A stretch of 64,000 bases of DNA from CBDIHP01 sp965279195 (GCA_965279195.1 CBDIHP010000034.1:62001-126000), one strand, 5' to 3'. Counted from the stretch's first letter, positions 40,251 through 49,320 are shown. Notes: generated by a model from the sequence alone, not told the origin. A program made the numbers and translations.

Positions 40251-42588
40251 CGTCCGCGAAACGACCGCCGTGGGCCAGACCTGGGCCGAGGTTATGCAGG
40301 TCAGCCGGCGGATCCCGCCGCTGTGGGACCTCGCCAACTACGTCGCCGTGAACCCCTTCCTTGGGCTCGTTTCGTCGAACATCGAGGACGCCTCGCAGAC
40401 GGTGGCCGACGGCCTCGGCGCCCGGGTGCTGCCGGGCCTCTCCTTCTATCAGGGGCGCTGGGCGTCGGGCGAGATCGAGCCGATCGACCTGCACCAGGCC
40501 GCCTCGCGACTGGGCCGGGACGCGGATCCGCTCGAAGACGCGCTCGACGGCGAAAGCCCGGTCGCGACCCGAAAGGCGCGTCTGTTCAGGACTTACGGCG
40601 AGCGTCACGACCTGGCGTATGGCACGACCTGGGAAGACGCGGTGCTTCGCCAGCTCACCCGCTGGTGCGCGGTCCATGCGTCGGGCGGGGGGACCTTCTG
40701 GTCGCTGCCGGCCCACCAGACGGGGCTCTACGCCTCGTGGCGTGAGGCGGCATCGGCGGACCGGACGCTGGAAATCCTGGGCCTGGAAGGGTTTCGGCGG
40801 TTCATGCGGACTCTCCCGGCGTCGCCGGCCGAGGCGGTCGCCCTGATGCTCTGGCGGCTGGGGATCTCGGCCGAGGAGCGGGAGGCGTATCTCTACCGGC
40901 TGCTCAAGGGCGTGTACGGCTGGGCGTCGTACTTCCGGCGCGAGTCGTGGACCTCGGGCGACGCCGATCCCCAGACGGTGGCAGAACTTCTGGCGATCCG
41001 GGTCTGTGCCGACGCCGCCGTGGCCGAGCTGGCCCCCCGGGGGGCGAAGGGGGCCGGTCGGGGCCTGGCCGCGGAGGTCGAGGACGAGTCGGCCTTGATG
41101 GTTCTCCAGGAGGCATTTGAGGATACGTTCGTCCGGCGGCTGGTTGGGCGGTTGAACCCGCCCGGGGCCGTCGCCGCCCAGCCGGCGGTGCAGGGGGTCT
41201 TCTGCATCGATGTCCGCTCGGAGCCGTTCCGTCGGAACCTGGAGGCGCTCGACGCGTCGATCGAGACCCGGGGGTTCGCGGGCTTCTTCGGCGTCGCGCT
41301 CGACTGGCACCGGGAGGAGTGCGGCAGCCCGCGATGCCCGGTGTTGCTCAGGCCGGCGGTGACGGTCGAGGCCGAGGCGCCCGCGCCTCGCATCACCAAG
41401 GCGGCCACGCACTTCCAGGCGGCGCCGGCTGGCGCGTTCAACTTCGTGGAGGTGCTCGGCCTGGCTTATGGGCTGGGCCTGGCGGCCGATGCCCTGGCGG
41501 TCCGCGAGCCCGGCCGGGCGAATGAGGAAATGGCTTCGTTTCGCCTGAACATCCCGCTGACGAACCGCGTCGATCTGGCGTCGGGGATCCTCAAGAACAC
41601 CGGGCTCGGCGACCGAACGGCCCGGCTGGTCATGCTTTGCGGCCACGATGCCCGGACGGCGAACAATCCCCACGCCGCCGGCCTGGACTGCGGCGCCTGC
41701 GGCGGCCACGGCGGGGCCCCGAACGCCCGCGTCGCCGCCGCCTTGCTCAATGATCCCGAGGTCCGCGAGGGGTTGAAGGCACGCGGGTTCGTTCTGCCGT
41801 GCGACACCCTGTTCGTCGCTGCCGTGCATGACACGACCACGGACGAGATCCGTTTCTGCGGGAACGAAGCCATTCCCGCGACGCACGCGGCCGACTTCGA
41901 TCGGCTCCGTGGCTGGCTCGCCGAGGCCGGCGAGCGGACCCGGGCCGAGCGGGCGGCGACCCTCGGGTTGCCGGCGCAGAAGCCGAAGTCATGGATCGGC
42001 AAGATGATCCGTCGTCGGTCGCGGGACTGGTCGGAGGTGCGTCCCGAGTGGGGCCTGGCTCGCAACGCCGCGTTCATCGCCGCGCGACGGTCCCGGACCC
42101 GGGGCGTGGACCTGAAGGGCCGGGCCTTCCTGCACGAGTACGACGCCTCGGCCGACCCCGACGGCTCGATCCTGACCTTGATCCTGACGGCGCCCGTGGT
42201 CGTGGCCTCGTGGATCAACCTGCAGTACTTCGCCTCGACGGTGGACAACGCGACCTTCGGCTGCGGGACCAAGACGATCCACAACCGAGTCGGCACGCTC
42301 GGCGTGGTGCTCGGCAACGGCGGCGACCTCCGCACGGGCCTGGCGCAGCAATCCGTGCACGGGCCCGACGGCACCTGGTATCACGAGCCGCTGCGGCTCC
42401 AGGTGATCGTCGAGGCCACGACCGTCCGGCTCGACGCCGTGCTCGACGCCCAGCCGTCGGTCCGCGACCTCGTGGAGAACGGCTGGATCCGCCTGATCGC
42501 GCTCGACCCCGCCGGGGCGGGGGCCTCCCTGCGGCTGCGCTCGGGCGGCTGGGAGCCGGTGGCGGAGGTGGAGGAGGTGCTGGCGTAA
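40243..42588 (+). CDS. dabA: DabA (DUF2309), zinc carbonic-anhydrase-like subunit of the carbon transporter
   Basis: A 781-residue protein of the DUF2309/UPF0753 family. The zinc and catalytic set is complete: Cys321 and Asp323 in VFCIDVRSEPFRRN, His468 in LCGHDARTANNP and Cys483 in GLDCGACGGHGG. The spacing (2 between the first pair, 15 between the last) equals that of the Halothiobacillus enzyme (Cys351, Asp353, His524, Cys539). The N-terminus has PPLWDLANYVAVNPF, also conserved. The start is a GTG at 40243 overlapping the end of dabB, implying translational coupling. DabA hydrates CO2 directionally to bicarbonate when energised by DabB. Confidence 0.92.
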   Translation: MRDVRETTAVGQTWAEVMQVSRRIPPLWDLANYVAVNPFLGLVSSNIEDASQTVADGLGARVLPGLSFYQGRWASGEIEPIDLHQAASRLGRDADPLEDALDGESPVATRKARLFRTYGERHDLAYGTTWEDAVLRQLTRWCAVHASGGGTFWSLPAHQTGLYASWREAASADRTLEILGLEGFRRFMRTLPASPAEAVALMLWRLGISAEEREAYLYRLLKGVYGWASYFRRESWTSGDADPQTVAELLAIRVCADAAVAELAPRGAKGAGRGLAAEVEDESALMVLQEAFEDTFVRRLVGRLNPPGAVAAQPAVQGVFCIDVRSEPFRRNLEALDASIETRGFAGFFGVALDWHREECGSPRCPVLLRPAVTVEAEAPAPRITKAATHFQAAPAGAFNFVEVLGLAYGLGLAADALAVREPGRANEEMASFRLNIPLTNRVDLASGILKNTGLGDRTARLVMLCGHDARTANNPHAAGLDCGACGGHGGAPNARVAAALLNDPEVREGLKARGFVLPCDTLFVAAVHDTTTDEIRFCGNEAIPATHAADFDRLRGWLAEAGERTRAERAATLGLPAQKPKSWIGKMIRRRSRDWSEVRPEWGLARNAAFIAARRSRTRGVDLKGRAFLHEYDASADPDGSILTLILTAPVVVASWINLQYFASTVDNATFGCGTKTIHNRVGTLGVVLGNGGDLRTGLAQQSVHGPDGTWYHEPLRLQVIVEATTVRLDAVLDAQPSVRDLVENGWIRLIALDPAGAGASLRLRSGGWEPVAEVEEVLA

Positions 42589-42608
42589 GGGGTGGGGGGC
42601 GGATGATC

Positions 42609-42722
42609 GCAAGGGTGCCCGCGGGTCTCGTCCGCGAGACCCCGGTGGGACCGCCGTGGCCGTGATGGCCGGCTGGGCCCGATCCGGGGTTTCCGAAGAC
42701 GGAAACCCGCGGGCACCCTTGC
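42609..42722. repeat. Inverted repeat element, family E
   Basis: A perfect 18-base inverted pair at 42609-42626 (GCAAGGGTGCCCGCGGGT) and 42705-42722, enclosing about 78 bases with further partial symmetry (GGTCTCGTCCGCGAGACC). It begins 20 bases after the dabA stop. Seen once in this window. Confidence 0.8.
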
Positions 42723-42755
42723 CTGACATGCTGGGCGTAGGTCTCTCGACCCCAC

Positions 42756-42938
42756 GCGCTGGGCGAGCATCTCCCGATGCCGCCCCTAGCCTCGCCGCGC
42801 GGCACCACGGAATCGGGTCTCCATACCCTTTGGGGAACCACCCGCTCATCGGAGCCTTTGATTTTCGGGTCTGGAGACCCGCCCCTGTGGTACGGCATCT
42901 CACGGTAGGGGCGGGGTCGGGAGACCCTCGCCCAGCGC
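42756..42938. repeat. Inverted repeat element, family A, degenerate copy 2
   Basis: Outer arms GCGCTGGGCGAG and CTCGCCCAGCGC with internal GGGTCTCCATACCC and GGGTCTGGAGACCC. More diverged than the other copies. Confidence 0.75.
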
Positions 42939-43445
42939 AGGGGCCCTCGCCTCGGACCGTTTCCGGCCGGAATCTGCGGGATGGCTGCGGATCGGGGCGT
43001 CCCTGGCCGTCCCGGGGACCTTCCGGGCTGGTCATGTACCGACGGGTTGGGGAGAGTCTGTCGCGCCGACTGTTCCGGTTTTTTGCATTGGTCGGCCGTC
43101 AAAGTCTGCCCAGGCGGAGGTCTCGCCGGGATCGCGAGGATCGTCAAGGTCGATCGACGTAAGTCGTTGGTAGAAAACACGAAGCGGGTTCAAGGACTCG
43201 GGGGTGTTCGTCGATAACTAGTCATGGCTCGCCAAGGCAACGCCAAAAGCGAGGACTCGGGAGCACCGCCTGAGAGGTTGCGAAGGACGGACGATCGCGT
43301 GGCCGAGAGGCCTCAAGCGGTCACGGGCGCTCGGGAACGCTCGCGTGCCGGCCGGAGCGACTTAATCGGAACGACATAGGGGACGGAACGAGCCGCCGGC
43401 TGGAGTCGCCGCCCTCGATTTTATTGCCATGGAGTCAGTTCTCCC
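42939..43445. other. Intergenic region, no gene seen
   Basis: About 500 bases without a recognisable gene. An AT-richer patch lies near 43075-43185 (GGTTTTTTGCATTGG and TTGGTAGAAAACACG). It may hold the promoter and leader of the Cys-rich secreted protein, but no clear boxes or known riboswitch core were found. Confidence 0.4.
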
Positions 43446-43970
43446 ATGTTGAAGCCCTTCTCCCTCAGCCTCGGCCTGGCCCTTGCCCTCGGCGCCTACA
43501 GCGTCGGCACGGCCGGCATCTTCGATAAGTGCACCACCTGCGGCATCGCCTCGCCGCAGTCGGTCGTCAGCCCGCAGGGTCCGGTCGCCTCCGCCCAGGG
43601 CGAGAGCTGCGACACCTGCTCCACCTGCGAAGTCGCCAAGAAGAAGTTCTGCCTCAAGGACCTTCTTCCCAAGCCCAAGCCCAAGATGTACACCTACACC
43701 TGGGTGCTGAAGAAGAAGCGGGTTTGGGGCCACAAGGACGCCGGTTGCGACACCTGCGAGACCTCCGCCCCGGTCTACGCCTCGGGCCAGGCCTCGCCGC
43801 AGATCCACCCGGCCCCGCAGGCCGTCGTTCACCCCGCCGCGCAGGCCGCCCGCCTGTCGTTCCCCGGCGAGATGAAGCCCGCCGTCGCCATCGGCGACGC
43901 CGTCCCCCCCGCCCCCGAGCTGCCCGCCACCGCGTCCAGCAGCCTCTTCCTGACCCCCTCCGGTAACTGA
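43446..43970 (+). CDS. Secreted Cys-rich protein with CxxC pairs
   Basis: A 174-residue protein with a signal peptide (SLSLGLALALGAYSVGTAG) and three CxxC-type pairs in similar contexts: KCTTCGIA, CDTCSTCEVA and CDTCETS. A basic middle segment (KPKPKMYTYTWVLKKKR) and an Ala/Pro-rich tail follow. The cysteine pairs could bind metal or form disulfides. I do not recognise a family name, but small secreted proteins of this pattern are common in planctomycetes. GGAG lies upstream and a strong terminator follows. Confidence 0.7.
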   Translation: MLKPFSLSLGLALALGAYSVGTAGIFDKCTTCGIASPQSVVSPQGPVASAQGESCDTCSTCEVAKKKFCLKDLLPKPKPKMYTYTWVLKKKRVWGHKDAGCDTCETSAPVYASGQASPQIHPAPQAVVHPAAQAARLSFPGEMKPAVAIGDAVPPAPELPATASSSLFLTPSGN

Positions 43971-44011
43971 GGTCAGGGTGTCCCTCGGGACACGGCACCG
44001 GAACCCGCAAG

Positions 44012-44048
44012 CGGCCCGCGCGACACCCGTCGCGCGGGCCGTCTTATT
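44012..44048 (+). terminator. Rho-independent terminator after the Cys-rich protein gene
   Basis: A perfect thirteen-pair stem, CGGCCCGCGCGAC (44012-44024) against 44029-44041, with an ACCC loop and a short T-rich tail CTTATT. It lies 42 bases after the stop codon. Confidence 0.8.
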
Positions 44049-44178
44049 GCGTTTCGAATGGGGGGCCACCCCGCCCTGGGATCAAAGGTCCCCTCGGGGG
44101 AAGACAATTAATTTCTCGATGGGTCCTGATAGATTGCAACCGGCCCCTCTCCGATCTTCACCTCGACTGCAGGAAAAC

Positions 44179-44748
44179 ATGAGCATGTCAACGGAACTCC
44201 CCTTGCCCTGGGTCCCGTTCGAACAGTTGCCGGAGGACCTTCGCCGGGAGGTCACCGGCCGGGCGACGCGGCTGGTGGCGATCGTGGTCGGCTCGATCCT
44301 GGGGCTGGTGTCGCTGATCGGCATCCTGCTGGGCGGGGTGATCGGGATGTCGACCGTGGCCGGGGCGGTCGGGATCCTCTATCTCGGCTCGGTCCTGCTC
44401 TTCGCCCTGCCGATCGGCCTCGGGGTCTTCCTGCAACTGTTCGGCGGCCAGATCTGGCCGGCCCTGCTCCGGAACGACCGGCTCATCGCGGGCTATTCCC
44501 TGTCCGCGACGGATCTCTCCCCCGCGGCCTTGCGGGGCGGGATGAAGCAGAAGGCCTACTGGTGGCACGGCTTCGCGGGGTTCGCCGCCTTCCTCGGCCT
44601 GGTGAGCCTCACCCAGACGCTCTGGATCCTCGCCGCCGGCAAGTTCTTCGGCCCCCCCGTCGCCATCGTGTGGACGGGCCTGGTCGGATACGGCCTGGCG
44701 GTCCGCGCGTGGCATGTCCGGACTCTGGTCGGCCAGCGGGCCGCGTAG
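44179..44748 (+). CDS. Hypothetical membrane protein, about four helices
   Basis: A 189-residue protein with four or five hydrophobic segments (VAIVVGSILGLVSLIGILLG; GAVGILYLGSVLLFALPIG; GFAAFLGLVSLTQTLWILAA; VAIVWTGLVGYGLAVRAW) and an N-terminal cytoplasmic piece (LPWVPFEQLPEDLRREV). No known family. CAGGAAAAC precedes the ATG at 44179. Confidence 0.65.
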   Translation: MSMSTELPLPWVPFEQLPEDLRREVTGRATRLVAIVVGSILGLVSLIGILLGGVIGMSTVAGAVGILYLGSVLLFALPIGLGVFLQLFGGQIWPALLRNDRLIAGYSLSATDLSPAALRGGMKQKAYWWHGFAGFAAFLGLVSLTQTLWILAAGKFFGPPVAIVWTGLVGYGLAVRAWHVRTLVGQRAA

Positions 44749-44803
44749 TTTCCCACCCTCGTCCCCATGACAGACCGGCACGGCTCCGATAGACTCGATC
44801 TTC

Positions 44804-45394
44804 ATGGAGACCCTGCCGCTCGGATACTCCTCCTGGAACCGGACGCTCCTGGCCGTGGAACAGGTCAAAGACCGGCTGTTGCGCGCGACGGCCGCCCTCG
44901 AACGCGCGGGGATCGCTTACGCCGTGATCGGTGGCAACGCGGTGGCGGCCTGGGTCGGTCGGGTCGACGCCTCGGCCGTCCGGTTCACGCAGGACGTCGA
45001 CCTGCTGATCCGCCGCGACGACCTGGACGCGGTCAAGACCTCGCTCGAACCGGCGGGCTTCCGCTACCGCCACACCGCAAGCATCGACATGTTCCTGGAC
45101 GGGCCCGACGCCCGCCCCAGGGACGCGCTCCACATCATCTTCGCGAACGAGCGAGTCCGCCCCGACCACCCGCTCCCCTCGCCGGACATCTCCGAGGCCG
45201 AACCGTCCGAGACCTTCAAGGTGATCCGGCTCGATGCGCTCGTGCGGATGAAGCTGAACGCCTTCCGCGACAAGGACCGGATGCACCTCCGCGACATGAT
45301 CGACGTCGGCCTGGTGGACGAGTCGTGGCCCTCGCGGCTGCCCGGGCCGCTGGCGGATCGGCTCCGGGCGCTGCTGGATGATCCGGAGGGTTGA
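44804..45394 (+). CDS. Nucleotidyltransferase-like protein (DUF6036/MNT type)
   Basis: A 196-residue protein. AYAVIGGNAVAAWVGRV and RFTQDVDLLIRRDDLD form the GG...A...G and T.DVDL core of the minimal nucleotidyltransferase fold used by AbiEii- and MenT-type enzymes. A later LDALVRMKLNAFRDKDRMHL block is also typical. Such proteins act as toxins, tRNA modifiers or resistance factors; the partner here is unclear. The next gene, 104 bases downstream, encodes a 151-residue protein of unknown family with a different base composition. Confidence 0.75.
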   Translation: METLPLGYSSWNRTLLAVEQVKDRLLRATAALERAGIAYAVIGGNAVAAWVGRVDASAVRFTQDVDLLIRRDDLDAVKTSLEPAGFRYRHTASIDMFLDGPDARPRDALHIIFANERVRPDHPLPSPDISEAEPSETFKVIRLDALVRMKLNAFRDKDRMHLRDMIDVGLVDESWPSRLPGPLADRLRALLDDPEG

Positions 45395-45498
45395 ACTGGC
45401 TCGTTTCGGTAGGAGGAATGCCGCGACCGCCACACTGGTAAGCTACTCAGATTAGGACCGTTGTTTGGCCGGCTCGGACCTTCATCTACGGTGAATTT

Positions 45499-45954
45499 AT
45501 GGGTGGCCCTCTGGCTCTCTTCAGCTATCGAGAACTCCACTTTGGACTGCCTGCGCATGTTGGGATCACATATTCAATACATGATATGGTGTGCGAAACG
45601 CCCCACGAAGACGAGCCCGCTATCCTCGCCTATCTGGGAGCAGCATCGCTCGTGTGCGTTTCGCCTTACCCTGTGCGGGATGTATTTGATCCGTCCAGGT
45701 TGATTTTGGGAGCGATCACATACTTGACCGATGGAACATTTCTATGGCGAGAGGAAGTGGAATATTATGTCAAAAACTATCATCTACGCCTTCCGGAGGA
45801 GTTTATTGGCCACATGAGGGATTCCGGCTGGAGAGCACCGCAGGGGATTGATATCCAGGGCCTTCTGGAGGGGGCGGAACTCGTGGACCTGCCGGGTTGG
45901 GGGTGCCTCGCTCATGTGCTCGGCTGGATCACTGGGCCAACAAACCCGCGATGA
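45499..45954 (+). CDS. Hypothetical protein of lower GC content
   Basis: A 151-residue protein (FSYRELHFGLPAHVGITYS; LREEVEYYVKNYHLRLP-like helix). The gene is visibly richer in A and T than its neighbours, with codons such as AAT, TAT and ATA. It has a modest ribosome site (GGTGAATTT before the ATG). It resembles small immunity or SMI1-like proteins in size and charge, but I cannot assign it. Possibly acquired together with the nucleotidyltransferase gene before it. Confidence 0.5.
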   Translation: MGGPLALFSYRELHFGLPAHVGITYSIHDMVCETPHEDEPAILAYLGAASLVCVSPYPVRDVFDPSRLILGAITYLTDGTFLWREEVEYYVKNYHLRLPEEFIGHMRDSGWRAPQGIDIQGLLEGAELVDLPGWGCLAHVLGWITGPTNPR

Positions 45955-45970
45955 CTCGGCCATGGAGAGG

Positions 45971-46052
45971 GGAGGGTCTGGAGACCCGGTTTGGTGGTAC
46001 GGCGCCTCATCCGTTGGGGCGGGGTCTGGAGACCCGCGCCCAGCCCCTCGGG
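45971..46052. repeat. Family A inverted repeat, right half only (copy 3)
   Basis: GGGTCTGGAGACCCGGTTTG and GGGTCTGGAGACCCGCGCCC with the intervening TGGTGGTACGGCGCC block; the left half is missing. It lies directly upstream of the fliF promoter region. Confidence 0.75.
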
Positions 46053-46128
46053 GCTTCCTCCGCGTCCTTGGCGCCTTGGCGGTTCTATTCCTCTCCCCTT
46101 CCGATGGCCCGCCTCTTCGGCACTCGCG

Positions 46129-46157
46129 TTGACAAACTTTCGCGATTGTGGATAAAA
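46129..46157 (+). promoter_or_regulatory. Candidate promoter of the fliF operon
   Basis: TTGACA at 46129-46134 is a perfect -35 box; ATAAAA lies 17 bases on (46152-46157), a weaker -10. The consensus of flagellar sigma28 promoters is not seen here, so early flagellar genes may use the housekeeping factor. Confidence 0.4.
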
Positions 46158-46285
46158 GCCCCGCGCAGGATGCGTCAGGCCTTTCGATCCCAGGGACGGG
46201 AGAGAGCCCAAGGTCCGCGCGCCTGCCGGTTTGGCTGCCGTCACCTCATGCGATGTCGTGGGGCGAGGCGGCCCGGAGGATGTGG

Positions 46286-47833
46286 ATGCGGACGGAGCCT
46301 CGATCCCCGCTGACCTCGGTCGTCGGCGGGCTGCGCGATCGGACATCGGGCGTCTTCCGGCGGATCGGCGGGCGCGGGCCGATGGTCCGCGTGCTGCTCG
46401 TGGTCGCGATCCTCGGGGCCGTCGGCGCGGCGGGGTACCTCGCCACGCTCGGCGATGCCTCGGTCGCCTACCACTGGCTCTACCCCAACCAGAAGCTCTC
46501 CGCCTCCGACCTCGACGCCATCGCCGAGGCCCTCGGCGCCGAAGGCATCGAGCATGTCCAGATGGACGGCCGGATCGGCGTGCGGGCGGCCAACCGCGCC
46601 CTCGCCACGGCCGCGCTCGACAAGCGCAAGTTCGCCCCCGCCACACTCGACGACCTCCGCAAGCAGGCCCTCAACACCAGCGTGTTCGACGGCCCCGATG
46701 AGAAGGAGCTGAAGGAGCGGACCTTCCTCGAACGCGAGCTGCAGCTCCTCATTGAGACGTACGCCGGCGTCCGCGCGGCCCACGTGAGGCTCAACCGCTC
46801 GAAGTCGCGGGTTGGCCCGAGGTCGGCCGCGAACGTCACCGCCTTCGTGCGGGTCGACCGCGAGTCCGAGCGGGAACTGCCGAACAAGACGCAGATGGCC
46901 ATCAAGTCGCTCCTGGATGCGAACATCCCCGACCTCCACGGCGCGCTCACCCTGATGGACGAGACCGGCCACGTCTACCTGACCGCCGGCAACCCCTCGC
47001 ACGAGGCGACGATCCAGACCCACGCCCGCGAGGACGAGTATCGCGAGGAACTCCTGGAGCAGCTCCGGCACATCCGGGGGCTGGACGTGACGGTCCGGAT
47101 CGAGAAGGTCACGCTGCCGCTGCCCGAGGTGCCCCCGTCGCCGCCGACCGTTCACCTGCGGCCGATCCCCGCGACCGAGCCGCCCCCCGCGGTGCCGGCC
47201 GAGGAGGTGAAGGTCAACCAGCCGCTGGAGGACCCCGACCTCGTGGCCAGGCCCGACCCGCCGCCGCCGATCACGGTCGTCCCCGCGCCGACGCCCCCGC
47301 CGGGCCCGCCGCCGACGATCGACAAGGCCAAGGTCTGGGTCCGCGTCCCGAAGAGTTATTATCTGAACGTATTCCAGGTCCAGAATGCGAGCAAGGGTCC
47401 GACGCCGAGCGACCTCGTGCCGATCGTCACCCGCACCAAGGACCTGATCACCCGCGCGGTCAACCTCGTCGTGCCCGAGAAGATGCTGGGCGAGGTCGCG
47501 ATCGACGTGATCCCCGACGACGTCGAGCCGGCCCGGGTCGTGCGGATCCCGGCGGCGGTGCCGTCGTGGCAGACGTGGTCGTGGGGGATCGCCTTCGGCG
47601 CCGTCGGTGCCCTGGCGGTGATGTCGCTGGCGGCCGGATTCCACCGGCTGGCGACCCGGAAGCCCGCGCCCCGGCCGTCGCGGACGGCCTGGCGGGACAA
47701 CTACGCGGTGGACGAGCCCGAGACGGGCACGCCCGCGCCTTCCGAACGTGTGCGTGAGCTCGTCCGGCAGAACCCCGAGGCGGCGGCCGGCGTCCTGCAT
47801 CGCTGGATCGGTCAGGGAGGACCCAACGGATGA
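46286..47833 (+). CDS. fliF: Flagellar MS-ring protein FliF
   Basis: A 515-residue protein. One membrane helix near 31-55 (VRVLLVVAILGAVGAAGYLA) is followed by the ring-building motifs YHWLYPNQKLSASDLDAIAE and LERELQLLIETYAGVRAAHVRL. A Pro-rich insert (about 290-350) comes next, then the second ring domain and a second helix near 440. The C-terminal tail (ERVRELVRQNPEAAAGVLHRW) is the FliG-binding segment of FliF. I chose the ATG at 46286, which has GGAGG six bases upstream; earlier in-frame starts at 46148 and 46253 overlap the promoter or lack a ribosome site. It overlaps fliG by four bases (ATGA). Confidence 0.9.
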   Translation: MRTEPRSPLTSVVGGLRDRTSGVFRRIGGRGPMVRVLLVVAILGAVGAAGYLATLGDASVAYHWLYPNQKLSASDLDAIAEALGAEGIEHVQMDGRIGVRAANRALATAALDKRKFAPATLDDLRKQALNTSVFDGPDEKELKERTFLERELQLLIETYAGVRAAHVRLNRSKSRVGPRSAANVTAFVRVDRESERELPNKTQMAIKSLLDANIPDLHGALTLMDETGHVYLTAGNPSHEATIQTHAREDEYREELLEQLRHIRGLDVTVRIEKVTLPLPEVPPSPPTVHLRPIPATEPPPAVPAEEVKVNQPLEDPDLVARPDPPPPITVVPAPTPPPGPPPTIDKAKVWVRVPKSYYLNVFQVQNASKGPTPSDLVPIVTRTKDLITRAVNLVVPEKMLGEVAIDVIPDDVEPARVVRIPAAVPSWQTWSWGIAFGAVGALAVMSLAAGFHRLATRKPAPRPSRTAWRDNYAVDEPETGTPAPSERVRELVRQNPEAAAGVLHRWIGQGGPNG

Positions 47834-48462
47834 CGAATACCGCCCCCCGGCCACCGGCGACCGCCGCGATGACGGCCCCCAACCAGACCATCCCGGTCGG
47901 CCCCGGCCCGGCCTCGCCCGAGCTGAACGGCCTCAACCACGTCGTCTCCACCGCCGAGGAGATGAGCCCCCTGCGCAAGGCGGCCATCCTCGTCGTCAGC
48001 CTGGAGCAGCCGCTGGCGTCGCAGCTCCTGGCCCAGCTCGACCGCTCGGCGGTCGAGGCGGTGACGCTGGAGATCGCCCACCTCGAGCGGATCTCGCCCG
48101 CCGAGCAGCACGCCGTGCTGGAGGAGTTCTACAACCTCGGCCTGCGGCGGCTCCAGTTCGAGTTCGATGATGTGATCAAGCTTTCGGACGTCGCCATCCG
48201 CGACGCCTACCACGAGGAAGACATCGCCACCTGGGCACTGGCCCTCGCCGGCGGCACCCGCGCGGTCCGCGACAAGGTGCTCTACTCCCTGCCGCACTCC
48301 GCCGCCGAGAAGCTCAACCGCCACCTGACCCTGCTCGGCCCCTTCCGGCTCGACGACGCCGAGGCCGCCCAGGCTGAACTCGCCGAACGCCTCAGACGCC
48401 TCCAGGATCACGGGCAGCTCACCCTGCCCGACCCCAATGCCCAGGACACCGTGCTCGTTTAA
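47830..48462 (+). CDS. fliG: FliG motor-switch protein lacking the middle domain
   Basis: A 210-residue protein, against about 330 usually. Residues 47-100 are the FliF-binding N domain (PLRKAAILVVSLEQPLASQL; LEIAHLERISPAEQHAVLEEF) and 111-190 are the C domain (FDDVIKLSDVAIRDAYHEED; AAEKLNRHLTLLGPFRLDDAE) that touches the stator. The middle armadillo domain with the EHPQ FliM-binding motif is absent; the two ends are joined by about ten residues. A Pro/Ala-rich N-terminal tail (1-45) is extra. It begins inside the end of fliF (ATGA overlap). A family A repeat follows. Confidence 0.88.
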   Translation: MTNTAPRPPATAAMTAPNQTIPVGPGPASPELNGLNHVVSTAEEMSPLRKAAILVVSLEQPLASQLLAQLDRSAVEAVTLEIAHLERISPAEQHAVLEEFYNLGLRRLQFEFDDVIKLSDVAIRDAYHEEDIATWALALAGGTRAVRDKVLYSLPHSAAEKLNRHLTLLGPFRLDDAEAAQAELAERLRRLQDHGQLTLPDPNAQDTVLV

Positions 48463-48526
48463 ACCAATAAGTCGCCTCCATGTCGGGTGCATGTGCAGGG
48501 GCAGGATCTCCTGGCGCGGGTCGGAA

Positions 48527-48694
48527 GCGCTGGGCGAGGGTCTCCCGACCCCGCCCTTGCCCCGGCCGCGCGGTACCGCGAAACCGGGTCTCCAGACCCG
48601 TTGTCCGGGCCGCGAGGGAACGGGTCGGGAGACCCGGTTCGGTGGTCCCCTTCGATGGCCGTGGGGGCGGGGTCTGGAGACCCTCGCCCAGCGC
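48527..48694. repeat. Inverted repeat element, family A, copy 4 (fliG-fliO gap)
   Basis: Outer arms GCGCTGGGCGAGGGTCTC and the complement at 48677-48694; inner GGGTCTCCAGACCCG and GGGTCGGGAGACCCGG pairs. It separates fliG and fliO. Confidence 0.85.
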
Positions 48695-48753
48695 TTGCGT
48701 GAACGCGTTTGCACCCCACCCTACCTTCGCGAGCCACATCCAGGGAGCCTTCC

Positions 48754-49320
48754 ATGTCCATCCGTCCGAGCCACTGGATCCTCGTCGCGGCCCTGCTGTG
48801 GCCGGGGTGGGCGAGGGGGGATGAGCCGCAAGCCGGGCGCAGGCCTCCGACGGCCGCGATCGGATCATCCGAGCGGATCCCCGTCTCCCGGCGCCAGGCG
48901 GACGAGGGCCGCGAGGACGCCACCACGACCGCCTCGGCCGGGTGGTGGTTCGGCACGGGGGGCGTGGTGCTGGCCCTGGCGGTCTTCGGCGCGGTGAGCG
49001 TGGCCTCGCGGAAGTACCTACCGGGGCAGGGGGGCGACGCGATGCAGGTCATCGGCCGCACCAGCCTGACGGCCCGACATAGTGCCATCCTTTTGCGCGT
49101 GGGGGACCAGGTGTTCGTCGTGGGCGTCGGCCCGCAGGGGGCCCCGACGCTCCTGGGCGAGGTGGCCGATCCCGAGGAACTCAAGGGCTTCCAAACGGGC
49201 CGGCGGGCACCGGCGAATGTCGCCGCCGCCGTGGCGAGGCGACCCGAACCGACGCCCACGGTCTCGATCCCGAAGGGCCGCCCCGGCGGGTTCGATCAAC
49301 GGATCGGAGACGACGAATGA
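48754..49320 (+). CDS. fliO: Flagellar biosynthesis protein FliO
   Basis: A 188-residue protein with a signal peptide (SHWILVAALLWPGWARG), one membrane helix (WWFGTGGVVLALAVFGAVSV) and the FliO cytoplasmic domain: MQVIGRTSLTARHSAILLRV, VFVVGVGPQGAPTLLGEV. FliO helps assemble the FliP ring. CAGGGAG precedes the ATG. Its stop overlaps the fliP start (ATGA). Confidence 0.85.
   Translation: MSIRPSHWILVAALLWPGWARGDEPQAGRRPPTAAIGSSERIPVSRRQADEGREDATTTASAGWWFGTGGVVLALAVFGAVSVASRKYLPGQGGDAMQVIGRTSLTARHSAILLRVGDQVFVVGVGPQGAPTLLGEVADPEELKGFQTGRRAPANVAAAVARRPEPTPTVSIPKGRPGGFDQRIGDDE

Noticed and set aside
42939..43445. Possible structured RNA or riboswitch before the Cys-rich protein gene
   Set aside because: No core motif of a known riboswitch could be identified by eye; a covariance-model search would be needed and a hit would reopen it.
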